A stretch of DNA of 42,240 bases. Source: an uncultured Campylobacter sp. (lineage in GTDB: Bacteria; Campylobacterota; Campylobacteria; Campylobacterales; Campylobacteraceae). The stretch lies in contig CAKVDW010000015.1 of the NCBI GenBank assembly GCA_934728065.1, positions 1 to 42,240 of the forward strand, read 5' to 3'. Below the pieces are notes generated by a model that saw only the letters and a list, made by a program, of their open reading frames with translations, did no database searches and had not been told where the DNA came from. The translations under genes and the position numbers were made by a program. Shown here piece by piece: positions 7,987 through 16,279 of the stretch (position 1 is the stretch's first letter; each line of letters starts with the position of its first letter).

Positions 7987-9239
7987 TATACTTCCTTTCT
8001 CAAAAAGCTAAATTCAGGCAAAGCCTCAGGCAGCTTGATTTCGTTTTCGTTGCCGCTGTGAATTTCCCTAAAATCCTTGTTGTTTTTAGCTACAAGCCTT
8101 TTAAATTCCACAAAATACCGCCCCTCGTTTTCATAAACAAGCCCCGTTTCGTTCTCGCAAGGGCTTATGCGTGAATTTATGGGCGCAAGGATTTCATAAG
8201 GCGTGTTTAAATGCACTTGTCCCTTGCATTTGAAAAACTCGCCGTCCTCGCTGATAGCGCAAACTTGGTGCGTGCCTTCTTCTAAACTCGTGGTAAAGTT
8301 TTGCGTGTCAGTCTTTTCAAAGGCTCGTGCTACCAAATACCCGTCCGTAAAGCCTCTGTTTTTGAGCGTGTGAATTTCTTGCTCGTATTTGGGCGCGTTA
8401 AATTCGCCACGCAAGGCGTCTAAAACCGCCATTTTGTAGGTGCGCGTGGTAAGAGCCACATAATACTCGCTTTTGGTGCGCCCTTCGATTTTAAAGGCGT
8501 TTATGCACTCTCCTTTCATTATCTTTTCGATATGTGAGCTTAAATTTAAGTCTTTTGAGTTGAAAATATGCGTGCCGCTTTCGTTTTCTTCAAGGCGAAA
8601 AAGCGTGCCATTGTCGGCATTTTTGGCATAAAGCTCGTAAGAAAAGCGGCAATCATTAGCGCAAGAGCCGCGGTTGCTCATTCTGCCGCTTTGCACGGAG
8701 CTGATTAAGCAACGCCCAGAGTAAGCAAAGCACATAGAGCCGTGCACAAAGGCTTCAAGCTCTATGTCGCAATGCTCTTTTATGGTTTTAGCGTCCTTTA
8801 AGCCAAGTTCGCGGGCGATGACTATGCGTTTTGCGCCCATTTCTTTGTAAATTTGAGCGTCCATAAAGTTGAGCACATTTGCCTGCGTGGAGATATGCAA
8901 GGGAATTTCGCTCGCGTTTTCTTGCGCTAAACGCATAGCACCCAAGCTTGCCACAATGAAAGCATCAGGCTTCATCGCTTTTAAGCGCAAAATGTGCCTT
9001 TTAAGCCCATCAAGCTGGGAGCTGAAATGAAAGCCATTTATCGTAACGAAAACCTTTTTGCCCAAAGAATGCGCGTAAATAATGGCTTTTTCAAAGCTTT
9101 CATAGTCAAATTCGTGCGCGGTGCGTGAGCGCAAGGAAAAGTTATTTACCCCCGCATAAACAGCGTCCGCTCCGTAAGCTAGGGCGATTTTGAGCTTGGT
9201 GAAATTACCAGCTGGGGCGATGATTTGGGGAATTATCAC
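7986..9239 (-). CDS. U32-family protein, probably TrhP-type tRNA uridine-34 hydroxylation protein
   Basis: This 417-residue protein belongs to peptidase family U32, many of whose members are RNA-modification factors rather than proteases. The N-terminal barrel begins APAGNFTKLKIALAYGADAVY. The family signature with cysteines is seen as EAFVHGSMCFAYSGRC (residues ~156-171), then SNRGSCANDC. The motif KIEGRTKSEYYVA near 245 is typical of the YegQ/TrhP branch, which supports 5-hydroxyuridine formation at tRNA position 34. The four cysteines could bind an Fe-S cluster. The position matches Cj0701. The U32 family is certain, the TrhP subgroup probable. Confidence 0.85.
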   Translation of the reverse strand: MIIPQIIAPAGNFTKLKIALAYGADAVYAGVNNFSLRSRTAHEFDYESFEKAIIYAHSLGKKVFVTINGFHFSSQLDGLKRHILRLKAMKPDAFIVASLGAMRLAQENASEIPLHISTQANVLNFMDAQIYKEMGAKRIVIARELGLKDAKTIKEHCDIELEAFVHGSMCFAYSGRCLISSVQSGRMSNRGSCANDCRFSYELYAKNADNGTLFRLEENESGTHIFNSKDLNLSSHIEKIMKGECINAFKIEGRTKSEYYVALTTRTYKMAVLDALRGEFNAPKYEQEIHTLKNRGFTDGYLVARAFEKTDTQNFTTSLEEGTHQVCAISEDGEFFKCKGQVHLNTPYEILAPINSRISPCENETGLVYENEGRYFVEFKRLVAKNNKDFREIHSGNENEIKLPEALPEFSFLRKEV

Positions 9240-9880
9240 TTATTTTGCCTTAAACTTGCAATTAAGTCTTCTATATCATCTTCATTTACCAAGTCGGTGT
9301 TTGAATCTCCCGGTATATGCACAGCTGAACTTACGCGTTTGTCATCAGATATTTTGCTTTCAAATAAAGAACTCATATAGCGGTTCAGCGCGCGCATTAC
9401 ATTAATGGCTCTTTCGATTTTTTGGCGGTGAATGTCTTGATATTGCATAGTATCCATAGCGATGAAAATCTCATCTTGTCCTTGTTGCAAGGCATTTGAG
9501 ACATCAGCGCTGATGACATTGCTTGTTGTGTTGCTCTCTAAAGCGTCTTTAAAAGTTTGCACATGGGGGAATTTGTTGCTGAGTATGGAAAAAATTTCTA
9601 TATTTTTTTCAAGGTTTTGTTTGATTTTTTTCAAAGAAAGTTCAGATTCTGAAAAAAGCTTATTCATCGCATCAAGCCTGTCCATTAGCTCAATAGCTTT
9701 TTCTTCGCTGTCTTTGGTTACTTCATCAAGTTGATGAACTATTTTATGCTCTTGATTTGGTTGTGGTGGAGGCCAAGCCATATCAGAACTTGTTTCTGTT
9801 TCAGGCTCACTTTTTGCACTCTCATCAATATTTAAATCCGCTCCATCATTTACCAAAGCATCTAATTCTTCTTGGGTCAT
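9236..9880 (-). CDS. cheZ: CheZ-like chemotaxis phosphatase
   Basis: This 214-residue protein dephosphorylates CheY-P to end a tumble signal. The central long-helix region (residues ~55-170) contains MQYQDIHRQKIERAI. Asp149 and Gln153 match the catalytic pair Asp143/Gln147 of E. coli CheZ in kind and four-residue spacing. The C-terminal peptide DDIEDLIASLRQ resembles the CheY-binding tail of E. coli CheZ. The N-terminus TQEELDALV also looks like the CheY-binding peptide of FliM. It matches Cj0700 of C. jejuni. It is the first gene of the minus run to glyQ, with its own -10 box, and overlaps the U32 gene by four bases. Confidence 0.9.
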   Translation of the reverse strand: MTQEELDALVNDGADLNIDESAKSEPETETSSDMAWPPPQPNQEHKIVHQLDEVTKDSEEKAIELMDRLDAMNKLFSESELSLKKIKQNLEKNIEIFSILSNKFPHVQTFKDALESNTTSNVISADVSNALQQGQDEIFIAMDTMQYQDIHRQKIERAINVMRALNRYMSSLFESKISDDKRVSSAVHIPGDSNTDLVNEDDIEDLIASLRQNK

Positions 9881-9919
9881 ATTTTTTCCTTAAACAAGCT
9901 ACATAAAAAATCTAATGTA

Positions 9920-9925
9920 ATTATA
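9920..9925 (-). promoter_or_regulatory. -10 box for the cheZ-U32-purE-glyQ run
   Basis: A TATAAT hexamer on the minus strand lies about 40 bases upstream of the cheZ start, in T-rich DNA and without a clear -35 box, which is the Campylobacter sigma-70 pattern. An AAGGA ribosome site precedes the ATG. Confidence 0.6.
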
Positions 9926-10083
9926 GTCAAAAAACCATAAATTTGCAAAATAAAACAAAGAAAATTTAATCAATACAAGATTTTATTTTAAATTTTTATT
10001 TGAATACTAGGAACTTTAAAATATATTTTTAAAATTTCTAAAAAAAATTTTTTTAATTTAAGCTTAATTAAATAATTTTATGA

Positions 10084-10089
10084 TACAAT
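10084..10089 (+). promoter_or_regulatory. -10 box for glnA
   Basis: TACAAT, preceded by GA, lies 31 bases before the glnA ATG, followed by the strong ribosome site AAAGGAG at 10109. The DNA from 9881 to 10080 is very AT-rich, with runs of A and T every ten or so bases, as expected upstream of Campylobacter promoters. Confidence 0.55.
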
Positions 10090-10120
10090 TCTTAAAATTA
10101 AAATTTTAAAGGAGAAAAAA

Positions 10121-11551
10121 ATGGGAAAATTTGTAAATAGTGTCGATGAATTTTTCGACTATTGCAAAGAAAATGAAGTGGCGTTTGTGGATTTTAGATT
10201 CACAGATATGATAGGCACTTGGCATCATATTACCTACAATATGAGCGCGATTAATAAGGGGCATTTTGAAGAAGGCGTTCCATTTGATGCTAGTTCTATA
10301 GATGCTTGGCAACCTATTGAAAAATCAGATATGATTTTAAAACCAGATGCGCAAAGTGCATTTTTAGACCCCTTTACAGCGGACTCTACTATAATCGTAT
10401 TTTGCGATGTGTATGATATTTATAAGGGACAAATGTATGAAAAATGCCCTAGAAGTATTGCTAAAAAGGCTATGGAGCATTTAAAAAATAGTGGAATAGC
10501 TGATACGGCGTATTTTGGACCTGAAAACGAATTCTTTGTTTTTGACAGTGTGCGAATAGTTGATAATATACATTGTGCAAAGTATGAAATAGACACAGAA
10601 GAGGGGGATTGGAATGATGATAAAGACTTTGTCGATGGTTACAACACAGGACACCGCCCACGCACAAAGGGTGGCTATTTTCCCGTCCAGCCTGTTGATA
10701 GTATGGTGGATTTACGCGCTGAAATGGTGCAAACACTTGAAAAAGTAGGGCTTAAAATCTTTGTTCATCACCACGAAGTTGCTCAAGGGCAAGGTGAAAT
10801 AGGTGTTCAATTTGGCACACTTGTTGAAGCGGCTGATAATATCCAAATTTACAAGTATGTTGTGAGAATGGTGGCGCATTTAAATGGAAAAACAGCGACT
10901 TTTATGCCAAAACCACTTTATGGCGATAATGGAAGTGGAATGCATGTGCATATGAGTCTTTGGAAAGATGGCACAAATTTATTTTACGACAAGGACGGTT
11001 ATGGCTCACTCAGTCAAACAGCAATTCACTACATAGGTGGAATTTTGGGACACGCTAGAAGTGTTGCTGCCTTTACTAATCCTAGTTCAAATTCTTATAA
11101 AAGGCTGATACCGGGCTTTGAAGCACCGTCAATCCTTACATACTCGTGCCAAAACCGCAGTGCAAGTTGCCGTGTGCCTTATGGTGGGAGTAAAAATTCT
11201 GCTCGCATTGAGATAAGATTCCCTGATAGCACTTCAAATCCTTACTTAGCCTTTGTGAGTCTTTTAATGGCAGGGCTTGATGGTATCAAAAATAAAACTA
11301 CGCCCGTAGGACCTATGGATGAGAATTTGTTTGAACTTACCCTTGATGAGATACGAGAAAAGGGAATTCAACAGCTACCACACACATTAAGAGGCAGTCT
11401 TGAGGCTTTGATTAGATATAATTCTTATTTAAAACCCGTGATGAGCGATATTTTTATTGATGATTATCAGCATTTGAAATTTCGCACTCAGGTTTGGCCT
11501 GTTGAGGCTAGACCAACAGCGTATGAGTTTAAGACTTGTTATTCTTGCTAA
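10121..11551 (+). CDS. glnA: Glutamine synthetase type I
   Basis: The 476-residue cytosolic enzyme makes glutamine from glutamate, ammonia and ATP. Visible family blocks are [14 protein letters not shown] (beta-grasp domain), [17 protein letters not shown], the ATP/metal signature [23 protein letters not shown], the [14 protein letters not shown] motif with active-site His and Glu ligands, and the [12 protein letters not shown] region. The adenylylation loop near [13 protein letters not shown] has no obvious Tyr in the enteric context, so control by adenylylation is uncertain. It is transcribed alone from an AT-rich promoter and ends at a terminator shared with argG. Confidence 0.98.
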   Translation: MGKFVNSVDEFFDYCKENEVAFVDFRFTDMIGTWHHITYNMSAINKGHFEEGVPFDASSIDAWQPIEKSDMILKPDAQSAFLDPFTADSTIIVFCDVYDIYKGQMYEKCPRSIAKKAMEHLKNSGIADTAYFGPENEFFVFDSVRIVDNIHCAKYEIDTEEGDWNDDKDFVDGYNTGHRPRTKGGYFPVQPVDSMVDLRAEMVQTLEKVGLKIFVHHHEVAQGQGEIGVQFGTLVEAADNIQIYKYVVRMVAHLNGKTATFMPKPLYGDNGSGMHVHMSLWKDGTNLFYDKDGYGSLSQTAIHYIGGILGHARSVAAFTNPSSNSYKRLIPGFEAPSILTYSCQNRSASCRVPYGGSKNSARIEIRFPDSTSNPYLAFVSLLMAGLDGIKNKTTPVGPMDENLFELTLDEIREKGIQQLPHTLRGSLEALIRYNSYLKPVMSDIFIDDYQHLKFRTQVWPVEARPTAYEFKTCYSC

Positions 11552-11569
11552 GCCTTTTTGGCTTAGCAA
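11545..11569. terminator. Bidirectional terminator between glnA and argG
   Basis: A perfect 10-bp stem, TTGCTAAGCC (11545-11554) and GGCTTAGCAA (11560-11569), has a five-T loop. It includes the glnA stop codon and is followed on both sides by A/T-rich DNA, so it can stop transcripts from both convergent genes. Confidence 0.8.
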
Positions 11570-11577
11570 ATTTGGAC

Positions 11578-12801
11578 TTAAAATTTTCTCCCATTTTTGC
11601 CCGCGATGATGAAACGCAAGGCGTTGAGTTTGATAAAGCCCTCGGCATCTTTTTGATTATATACTTCATCTTCTTCAAAGGTGCAGTAAGCTGCGTTAAA
11701 TAGGCTATCTTTTGCACTTTCGCGTCCGATGACACTGACATTGCCCTTGTAGAGTTCTAGTCTCACAAGCCCATTTGCGTGGCGTTGGCTCTCATCGATG
11801 AGTGCTTGGAGCATTAAACGCTCGGGGCTAAACCAAAAGCCATTGTAGATAAGGTGCGCATAGCGTGGCATTAGCTCGTCTTTTAAATGCGCAGCTTCTC
11901 TATCTAGCGTTATGCTCTCTATGGCTCGGTGAGCTTTGAGCAGTATAGTGCCGCCGGGCGTTTCATAGCAACCGCGTGATTTCATACCCACAAAGCGATT
12001 TTCTACTATGTCAAGTCTGCCTATGCCGTGCTTTGCACCAAGTTCGTTAAGTTTTGCCAAAAGTCCAGCTGGACTGAGTTTAGCTCCGTCAATAGCCACC
12101 AAATCGCCGTTTTTAAATTCTAACTCAATGGTTTCGCTCTCATTTGGCGCATCTTTTGGGCTTACGCTCCAGCGCCACATATCCGCTTCTGGCTTTAATG
12201 CTGGGTCTTCAAGCACTAGCCCCTCGTAAGAAATGTGGAGCAAATTCGCATCCATAGAGTAGGGCGACTTGCCCTTTTTCTTTGAAATGTCGATACCATT
12301 GCGCTCAGCATAGGCAAGCAACTTTTCGCGGCTGTTTAAATCCCACTCTCTCCACGGAGCGATGATTTTCAAGTCTGGGTTAAAGGCGAGATAGCCTAGC
12401 TCAAAGCGCACTTGGTCGTTGCCTTTGCCTGTGGCACCGTGGCTTACTGCATCTGCTTTTGTTTCATTTGCGATGAGTGCTTGTGTTTTGGCGATTAAAG
12501 GGCGGGCAATGCTCGTTCCTAGTAGGTATTCGCCCTCATAAAGTGCGTTAGCGCGAAACATAGGAAAGACAAAATCGCGCACAAATTCATCTTTCAAGTC
12601 CTTGATATAAATGTTTTCAGGCTTTATACCAAGCGCAAGAGCCTTTTTTCTCGCTGGTTCAAGCTCTTCGCCTTGCCCTATGTCCGCTGTAAAGGTGATA
12701 ACCTCGCATTGATACTCATCTTGTAGCCATTTTAAGATGATACTCGTGTCAAGCCCGCCAGAGTAGGCTAAAACTACCTTTTTTACCTCGTTTTTACTCA
12801 T
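11578..12801 (-). CDS. argG: Argininosuccinate synthase
   Basis: The 407-residue enzyme joins citrulline and aspartate using ATP in arginine synthesis. The N-terminal ATP-pyrophosphatase P-loop is [10 protein letters not shown] (residues ~12-21). Further family blocks are [40 protein letters not shown], and the C-terminal [23 protein letters not shown]. Length is typical. It is a single gene converging on glnA, with a -10 box at 12834-12839 on the minus strand. Confidence 0.98.
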   Translation of the reverse strand: MSKNEVKKVVLAYSGGLDTSIILKWLQDEYQCEVITFTADIGQGEELEPARKKALALGIKPENIYIKDLKDEFVRDFVFPMFRANALYEGEYLLGTSIARPLIAKTQALIANETKADAVSHGATGKGNDQVRFELGYLAFNPDLKIIAPWREWDLNSREKLLAYAERNGIDISKKKGKSPYSMDANLLHISYEGLVLEDPALKPEADMWRWSVSPKDAPNESETIELEFKNGDLVAIDGAKLSPAGLLAKLNELGAKHGIGRLDIVENRFVGMKSRGCYETPGGTILLKAHRAIESITLDREAAHLKDELMPRYAHLIYNGFWFSPERLMLQALIDESQRHANGLVRLELYKGNVSVIGRESAKDSLFNAAYCTFEEDEVYNQKDAEGFIKLNALRFIIAGKNGRKF

Positions 12802-12833
12802 TATATCGCCTTTTGTGAAATTTTAAAAGCACA

Positions 12834-12839
12834 ATTATA
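12834..12839 (-). promoter_or_regulatory. -10 box for argG
   Basis: A minus-strand TATAAT preceded by GC lies 32 bases upstream of the argG start codon. No arginine operator could be recognised by eye. The 156-bp divergent region to the S4 gene contains both promoters. Confidence 0.55.
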
Positions 12840-12945
12840 GCTAAAATTCTTTTAATAAATGCTTTATTAATGTGTAAAACTAAAACACAAGCATTTTTTG
12901 TTCCATATTTTTTGCGATTTTAGATGAAAATTGGGGAAAATGTGC

Positions 12946-12951
12946 TAAAAT
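12946..12951 (+). promoter_or_regulatory. -10 box for a probably leaderless S4 gene
   Basis: TAAAAT, preceded by TGTGC, ends six bases before the ATG at 12958. Transcription would start at or next to the ATG, and no ribosome site is found in the gap. Confidence 0.55.
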
Positions 12952-12957
12952 AGCCGA

Positions 12958-13203
12958 ATGAGAATAGATAAATTTTTAAATGTTGTTAATATCACTAAGA
13001 GAAGGGCTATTGCTGAGGATATGTGCAAAAATGGCGTTGTAAGCATTAATGAAATCGTGGTTAAAGCCAGCAAAGATGTAAAGATAAATGATATTATCAG
13101 CATTAAATTTAACACGCACATTGATAAATATAAAGTCTTAGAAATTCCAACAAGTAAAAATATCCCTAAAAATACTCAAAGTCAATTTGTGGAGAAATTA
13201 TGA
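12958..13203 (+). CDS. S4-domain RNA-binding protein (HSP15/RqcP-like)
   Basis: The 81-residue protein is nearly all S4 domain, beginning MRIDKFLNVVNITKRRAIAED and continuing KNGVVSINEIVVKASKDVKINDIISIKF. Single-domain S4 proteins bind structured RNA. The Hsp15/RqcP group rescues stalled 50S subunits carrying peptidyl-tRNA, which may apply here but is not proven. The position matches Cj0667. It lacks a ribosome site and has a -10 box six bases before the ATG, so it appears leaderless. It overlaps tsaE by four bases. Confidence 0.88.
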   Translation: MRIDKFLNVVNITKRRAIAEDMCKNGVVSINEIVVKASKDVKINDIISIKFNTHIDKYKVLEIPTSKNIPKNTQSQFVEKL

Positions 13204-13607
13204 AAGAGTTTATTTTAGGTCAAAATGAGCTTGAAATTTTGTGCAAGAATTTGCCAAATGAGGGCATAGTTTTGTTAAAAGGAGATTTAGCTAGTGGCAA
13301 AACTACTCTTGTTAAGGCTTTGGCTAAATTTAAAGGCTCAAAAGATACGGTTAGCTCGCCTACTTTTTCACTTTTGCAGTGTTATGAGAGTGGTGAGGGG
13401 AAAATTTATCATTATGATATTTATAATGATGGCTTTATTGGGCTTTTACAAAGGGGATTATGCGAAAATTTAAATGAGCAAGGTTTGCATTTGATAGAAT
13501 GGGGCGATGAAAATTTAGAGCTTTATTTACAAAAAATAGGCTTAAAATCATCTTGCGTAAAGATTACAAATTATGAAAATAAAAGAAAGTATGAAGTGTA
13601 TGAGTAA
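13200..13607 (+). CDS. tsaE: tRNA threonylcarbamoyladenosine synthesis ATPase
   Basis: The 135-residue P-loop ATPase works with TsaB and TsaD to place t6A at tRNA position 37. Walker A is GDLASGKTTLVKAL (residues ~29-42), the switch-like SSPTFSLLQCYE follows, and the conserved HYDIYN and LHLIEWGDE blocks are in the C-terminal half. It is translationally coupled to the S4 gene (ATGA) and runs into lptB with an eight-base overlap. Confidence 0.95.
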   Translation: MKEFILGQNELEILCKNLPNEGIVLLKGDLASGKTTLVKALAKFKGSKDTVSSPTFSLLQCYESGEGKIYHYDIYNDGFIGLLQRGLCENLNEQGLHLIEWGDENLELYLQKIGLKSSCVKITNYENKRKYEVYE

Positions 13608-14328
13608 GTTAGAGGCTGTTGGGTTAGAAAAAATTATTAAAAAAACCAAGATTATACAAGGCATTTCGCTTGAGGTGAAAAGTGGCGAAGTGGTGGGACT
13701 TTTAGGACCAAATGGAGCGGGAAAAACTACAACTTTTTATATGATTTGTGGATTAATCTCGCCAAGCAATGGCAAGATTATGCTTGATGGTAAAGACATT
13801 ACCCAAAAACCTCTTAATGAAAGGGCTAAAGAGGGTATAGGCTATTTACCACAAGAAAGTAGTGTTTTTAAGGATTTAAGCGTAGAGGATAACTTATTTC
13901 TAGCGGCTCAAATTATCTATGAAGACGAAAAAACCATTAGCGAAAAGGTTGAAAAAATGCTTGAGCTTTTAAGTATCGAGCCTATAAGACTTAGAAAGGG
14001 TTTATCATTAAGTGGTGGGGAGCGTAGGCGTTGCGAAATTGCGCGTTCCTTGATGATAGAGCCTAAATTTTTACTTTTGGACGAGCCTTTTGCTGGGGTT
14101 GATCCCATTGCGGTGGCTGAGATTCAAAATCTTATTAAAGAACTTAAGGATTTTGGCATAGGTGTTTTAATAACCGACCATAATGTGCGTGAAACTTTAG
14201 CTATTTGCGATAGAGCTTATGTCATTAGAGCTGGAAACTTGTTGGCAAGTGGAAGTGCAAATGAAATTTCACATAATAAAGATGTGCGTAAGCATTACTT
14301 AGGAGCAGAGTTTAAACTCTTTGAATGA
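13600..14328 (+). CDS. lptB: LPS export ABC transporter ATP-binding protein
   Basis: This is the ATPase of the LptBFG complex that pulls LPS/LOS out of the inner membrane. The start is set at MSKLEAVGLEK (13600), which gives 242 residues, the usual length. The earlier in-frame ATG at 13573 would add nine residues deep inside tsaE. Walker A is GPNGAGKTTTF, the ABC signature LSGGERRR, and Walker B FLLLDEPFAGVDP, with HNVRET (switch His). The order S4-tsaE-lptB-rpoN is the C. jejuni order (Cj0667-Cj0670), and lptB-rpoN adjacency is common in proteobacteria. Confidence 0.95.
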   Translation: MSKLEAVGLEKIIKKTKIIQGISLEVKSGEVVGLLGPNGAGKTTTFYMICGLISPSNGKIMLDGKDITQKPLNERAKEGIGYLPQESSVFKDLSVEDNLFLAAQIIYEDEKTISEKVEKMLELLSIEPIRLRKGLSLSGGERRRCEIARSLMIEPKFLLLDEPFAGVDPIAVAEIQNLIKELKDFGIGVLITDHNVRETLAICDRAYVIRAGNLLASGSANEISHNKDVRKHYLGAEFKLFE

Positions 14329-15578
14329 TGTTAAAGCAAAAAACCTCCCAAGCCGTTAAAAGTAAGCTTTCACAGACCTTGCGTTCGTGGTTGCCTATCT
14401 TGCAAGTTGGCATTGAAGAGCTTAAAGAAAGCCTTGATGAGATAAGCAAGGATAATCCTTTTGTCAGCATAAAAGAAAGTCCAGCCTCTGTGCCAAACGG
14501 CAAAAAGACTTATTTTGAGCAAATTCAAAGAAATTCTGTTTCTGATACTTTAGAATCCTTAAGCATAAGTAAAAAAAGCGTTTATGAGCTTTTAGATGAG
14601 CAAATTTTACCCCCACTTTTCCCCACTCAAAAGTCCCAAGAACTAGCCAGAAAAATCATTCAATGCCTCAGCAATGAGGGATATTTTGAATTTGATAAAA
14701 ATATCATCGGCGAATACAGCGACAATGAGGTAGAGCAAGTAAGACAAAGATTTAAATTCCTTGAGCCATCAGGTGTTGGAGCTAGGGATTTTAAAGAAGC
14801 TTATATTTTTTCGCTTGAAAATTATGAACTTGATGATGAACTTTATGATTTTTGTGTGCTTTTGATTAAGGATTTTGAAAATATCAAGCTTTATAGCAAA
14901 GAAGAATTATATAAAGATGCCTTAAAAATAATCAAAAAAATTCAAGTTCCACCGTTTATAGAGTATTTTGAAGAAAGTGCAAGCATAGTGCCAGATATTT
15001 TTATTTACAAGGAAAATAATGAAATTAAGGTTAAAATCAATGATGATTATTATCCTGAGATTTCTCTTGAAACAGATGAAATGACACACGATTTTTTAAA
15101 TTCTTATATCAAAGAGGCTAAAAATTTAGTTGATGCGCTTGAAATGCGAAAAGCAACGCTTTATAAAGTAGGGCTGATGATTATAGAACATCAATATGAG
15201 TTTTTTTTGGGCAAAGAGATAAAGCCAATGAAGCTTAAAGATTTGGCTGAGGATTTAGAGCGAAATTCAAGCACCATTTCAAGAGCCATAGCAAACAAAT
15301 ACCTTAGTTGCGAGCGAGGACTCATACCGCTTAAATACTTCTTTGCCACAGCACTTGATGAGGAGGGCGAGACCTCAAATGTAACTATTAAGGATTATAT
15401 ACAAGAATTAATCAAACAAGAAAACCGCGAAAAACCTTTGAGCGATGAGAAAATTTTGGAATTTGTCCAAAAAGAATTTCAAGAAGTAGGCATAGGCAGA
15501 AGAACCATAGCCAAATACCGAAAACAGCTCAATATAGCAAGTTCAAGCGAGAGAAAAAGACTTTATGAGCTGGGGTAG
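14325..15578 (+). CDS. rpoN: RNA polymerase sigma-54 factor
   Basis: This 417-residue sigma factor directs transcription of the mid-class flagellar genes in Campylobacter, together with FlgR. Region I is Leu/Gln-rich (LKQKTSQAVKSKLSQTL...LPILQVGIEELK). The core-binding region follows, and the HTH contains DLAEDLERNSSTISRAIANKY near residue 310. The C-terminal RpoN box reads GRRTIAKYRKQL (usual ARRTVAKYRE), close to the end as expected. The start overlaps lptB (ATGA at 14325, with a second ATG at 14328 also possible). GC content is very low (one line of 60 bases has only 12 G/C). Confidence 0.96.
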   Translation: MMLKQKTSQAVKSKLSQTLRSWLPILQVGIEELKESLDEISKDNPFVSIKESPASVPNGKKTYFEQIQRNSVSDTLESLSISKKSVYELLDEQILPPLFPTQKSQELARKIIQCLSNEGYFEFDKNIIGEYSDNEVEQVRQRFKFLEPSGVGARDFKEAYIFSLENYELDDELYDFCVLLIKDFENIKLYSKEELYKDALKIIKKIQVPPFIEYFEESASIVPDIFIYKENNEIKVKINDDYYPEISLETDEMTHDFLNSYIKEAKNLVDALEMRKATLYKVGLMIIEHQYEFFLGKEIKPMKLKDLAEDLERNSSTISRAIANKYLSCERGLIPLKYFFATALDEEGETSNVTIKDYIQELIKQENREKPLSDEKILEFVQKEFQEVGIGRRTIAKYRKQLNIASSSERKRLYELG

Positions 15579-16230
15579 CTTGGATACAACCTTGCTTTAT
15601 GGGGATTTTGCCTTTGTTTGCAAGTTTAAAAGGGTAAAATATTTGCGCTTGAAATTAAATTCACAAGGTGAATTTAGACTTACTGTGCCTTTTGGGTATC
15701 CTAAAAAAGCTGTTTTACAGTTTTTAACAAAAAATGAACATTGGATAGAGGCAAAATTTAGAGCCTATAAAGAAAATTTGGAACTTAGTGTTGATAAAAT
15801 AGAATTTTTAGGCAAATTTTATGAACTTAAATTTGATGAAAATGCTTTAAAGGTGTATTTTCAAAAAGAAAAACATTCTTTAAGGCTCATTGCGCCAAAT
15901 GAAGCTCAACTTGAAGTTTTTTTAAAAAATAATGCCTATAAAATTTATTCTTTTTATATAAAAAAATGGCAAAAACATTTCCAAAAGCGTATAGTTAGAT
16001 TGAGCATTAAAAAAATGACAACTCGCTGGGGTTCTTGTAATGGCAAAAAGGCTTACATTAATCTTAACCTAAAACTCATCGCCAAGCCTTTAAAGGCTAT
16101 TGAATATGTTGTTTTACACGAATTAACCCACTTAAAATTTCCTCATCATCAACAAAGCTTTTATGATGAGCTTTACCGCTTGATGCCAGATTTTAAGGAA
16201 AGAGAACACTTGTTAAAAATCAAAGCTTGA
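15565..16230 (+). CDS. YgjP-type zinc metallopeptidase (DUF45)
   Basis: The 221-residue cytosolic protein has the YgjP/SprT-like zinc site HELTHL (His185, Glu186, His189) followed by FPHHQQSFY, where a later His should be the third ligand. The RWGSC motif (residues ~154-158) typical of the family lies upstream. The N-terminal half is a beta-rich domain. The function of the family in vivo is poorly known. It overlaps the end of rpoN by 14 bases, so the two are co-transcribed. No signal peptide is present. Confidence 0.9.
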   Translation: MSWGSLDTTLLYGDFAFVCKFKRVKYLRLKLNSQGEFRLTVPFGYPKKAVLQFLTKNEHWIEAKFRAYKENLELSVDKIEFLGKFYELKFDENALKVYFQKEKHSLRLIAPNEAQLEVFLKNNAYKIYSFYIKKWQKHFQKRIVRLSIKKMTTRWGSCNGKKAYINLNLKLIAKPLKAIEYVVLHELTHLKFPHHQQSFYDELYRLMPDFKEREHLLKIKA

Positions 16231-16243
16231 ATCAAGCTTTTTG
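16222..16243 (+). terminator. Terminator after the rpoN operon
   Basis: AAAGCTT-GAATC-AAGCTTT forms a seven-bp stem with a five-base loop followed by T residues, and includes the stop codon of the metallopeptidase gene. The convergent NlpC/P60 gene ends 37 bases further on. Confidence 0.6.
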
Positions 16244-16279
16244 TAAGTTTGTCTCATTTTTAATGAATTTGATAAAAGG

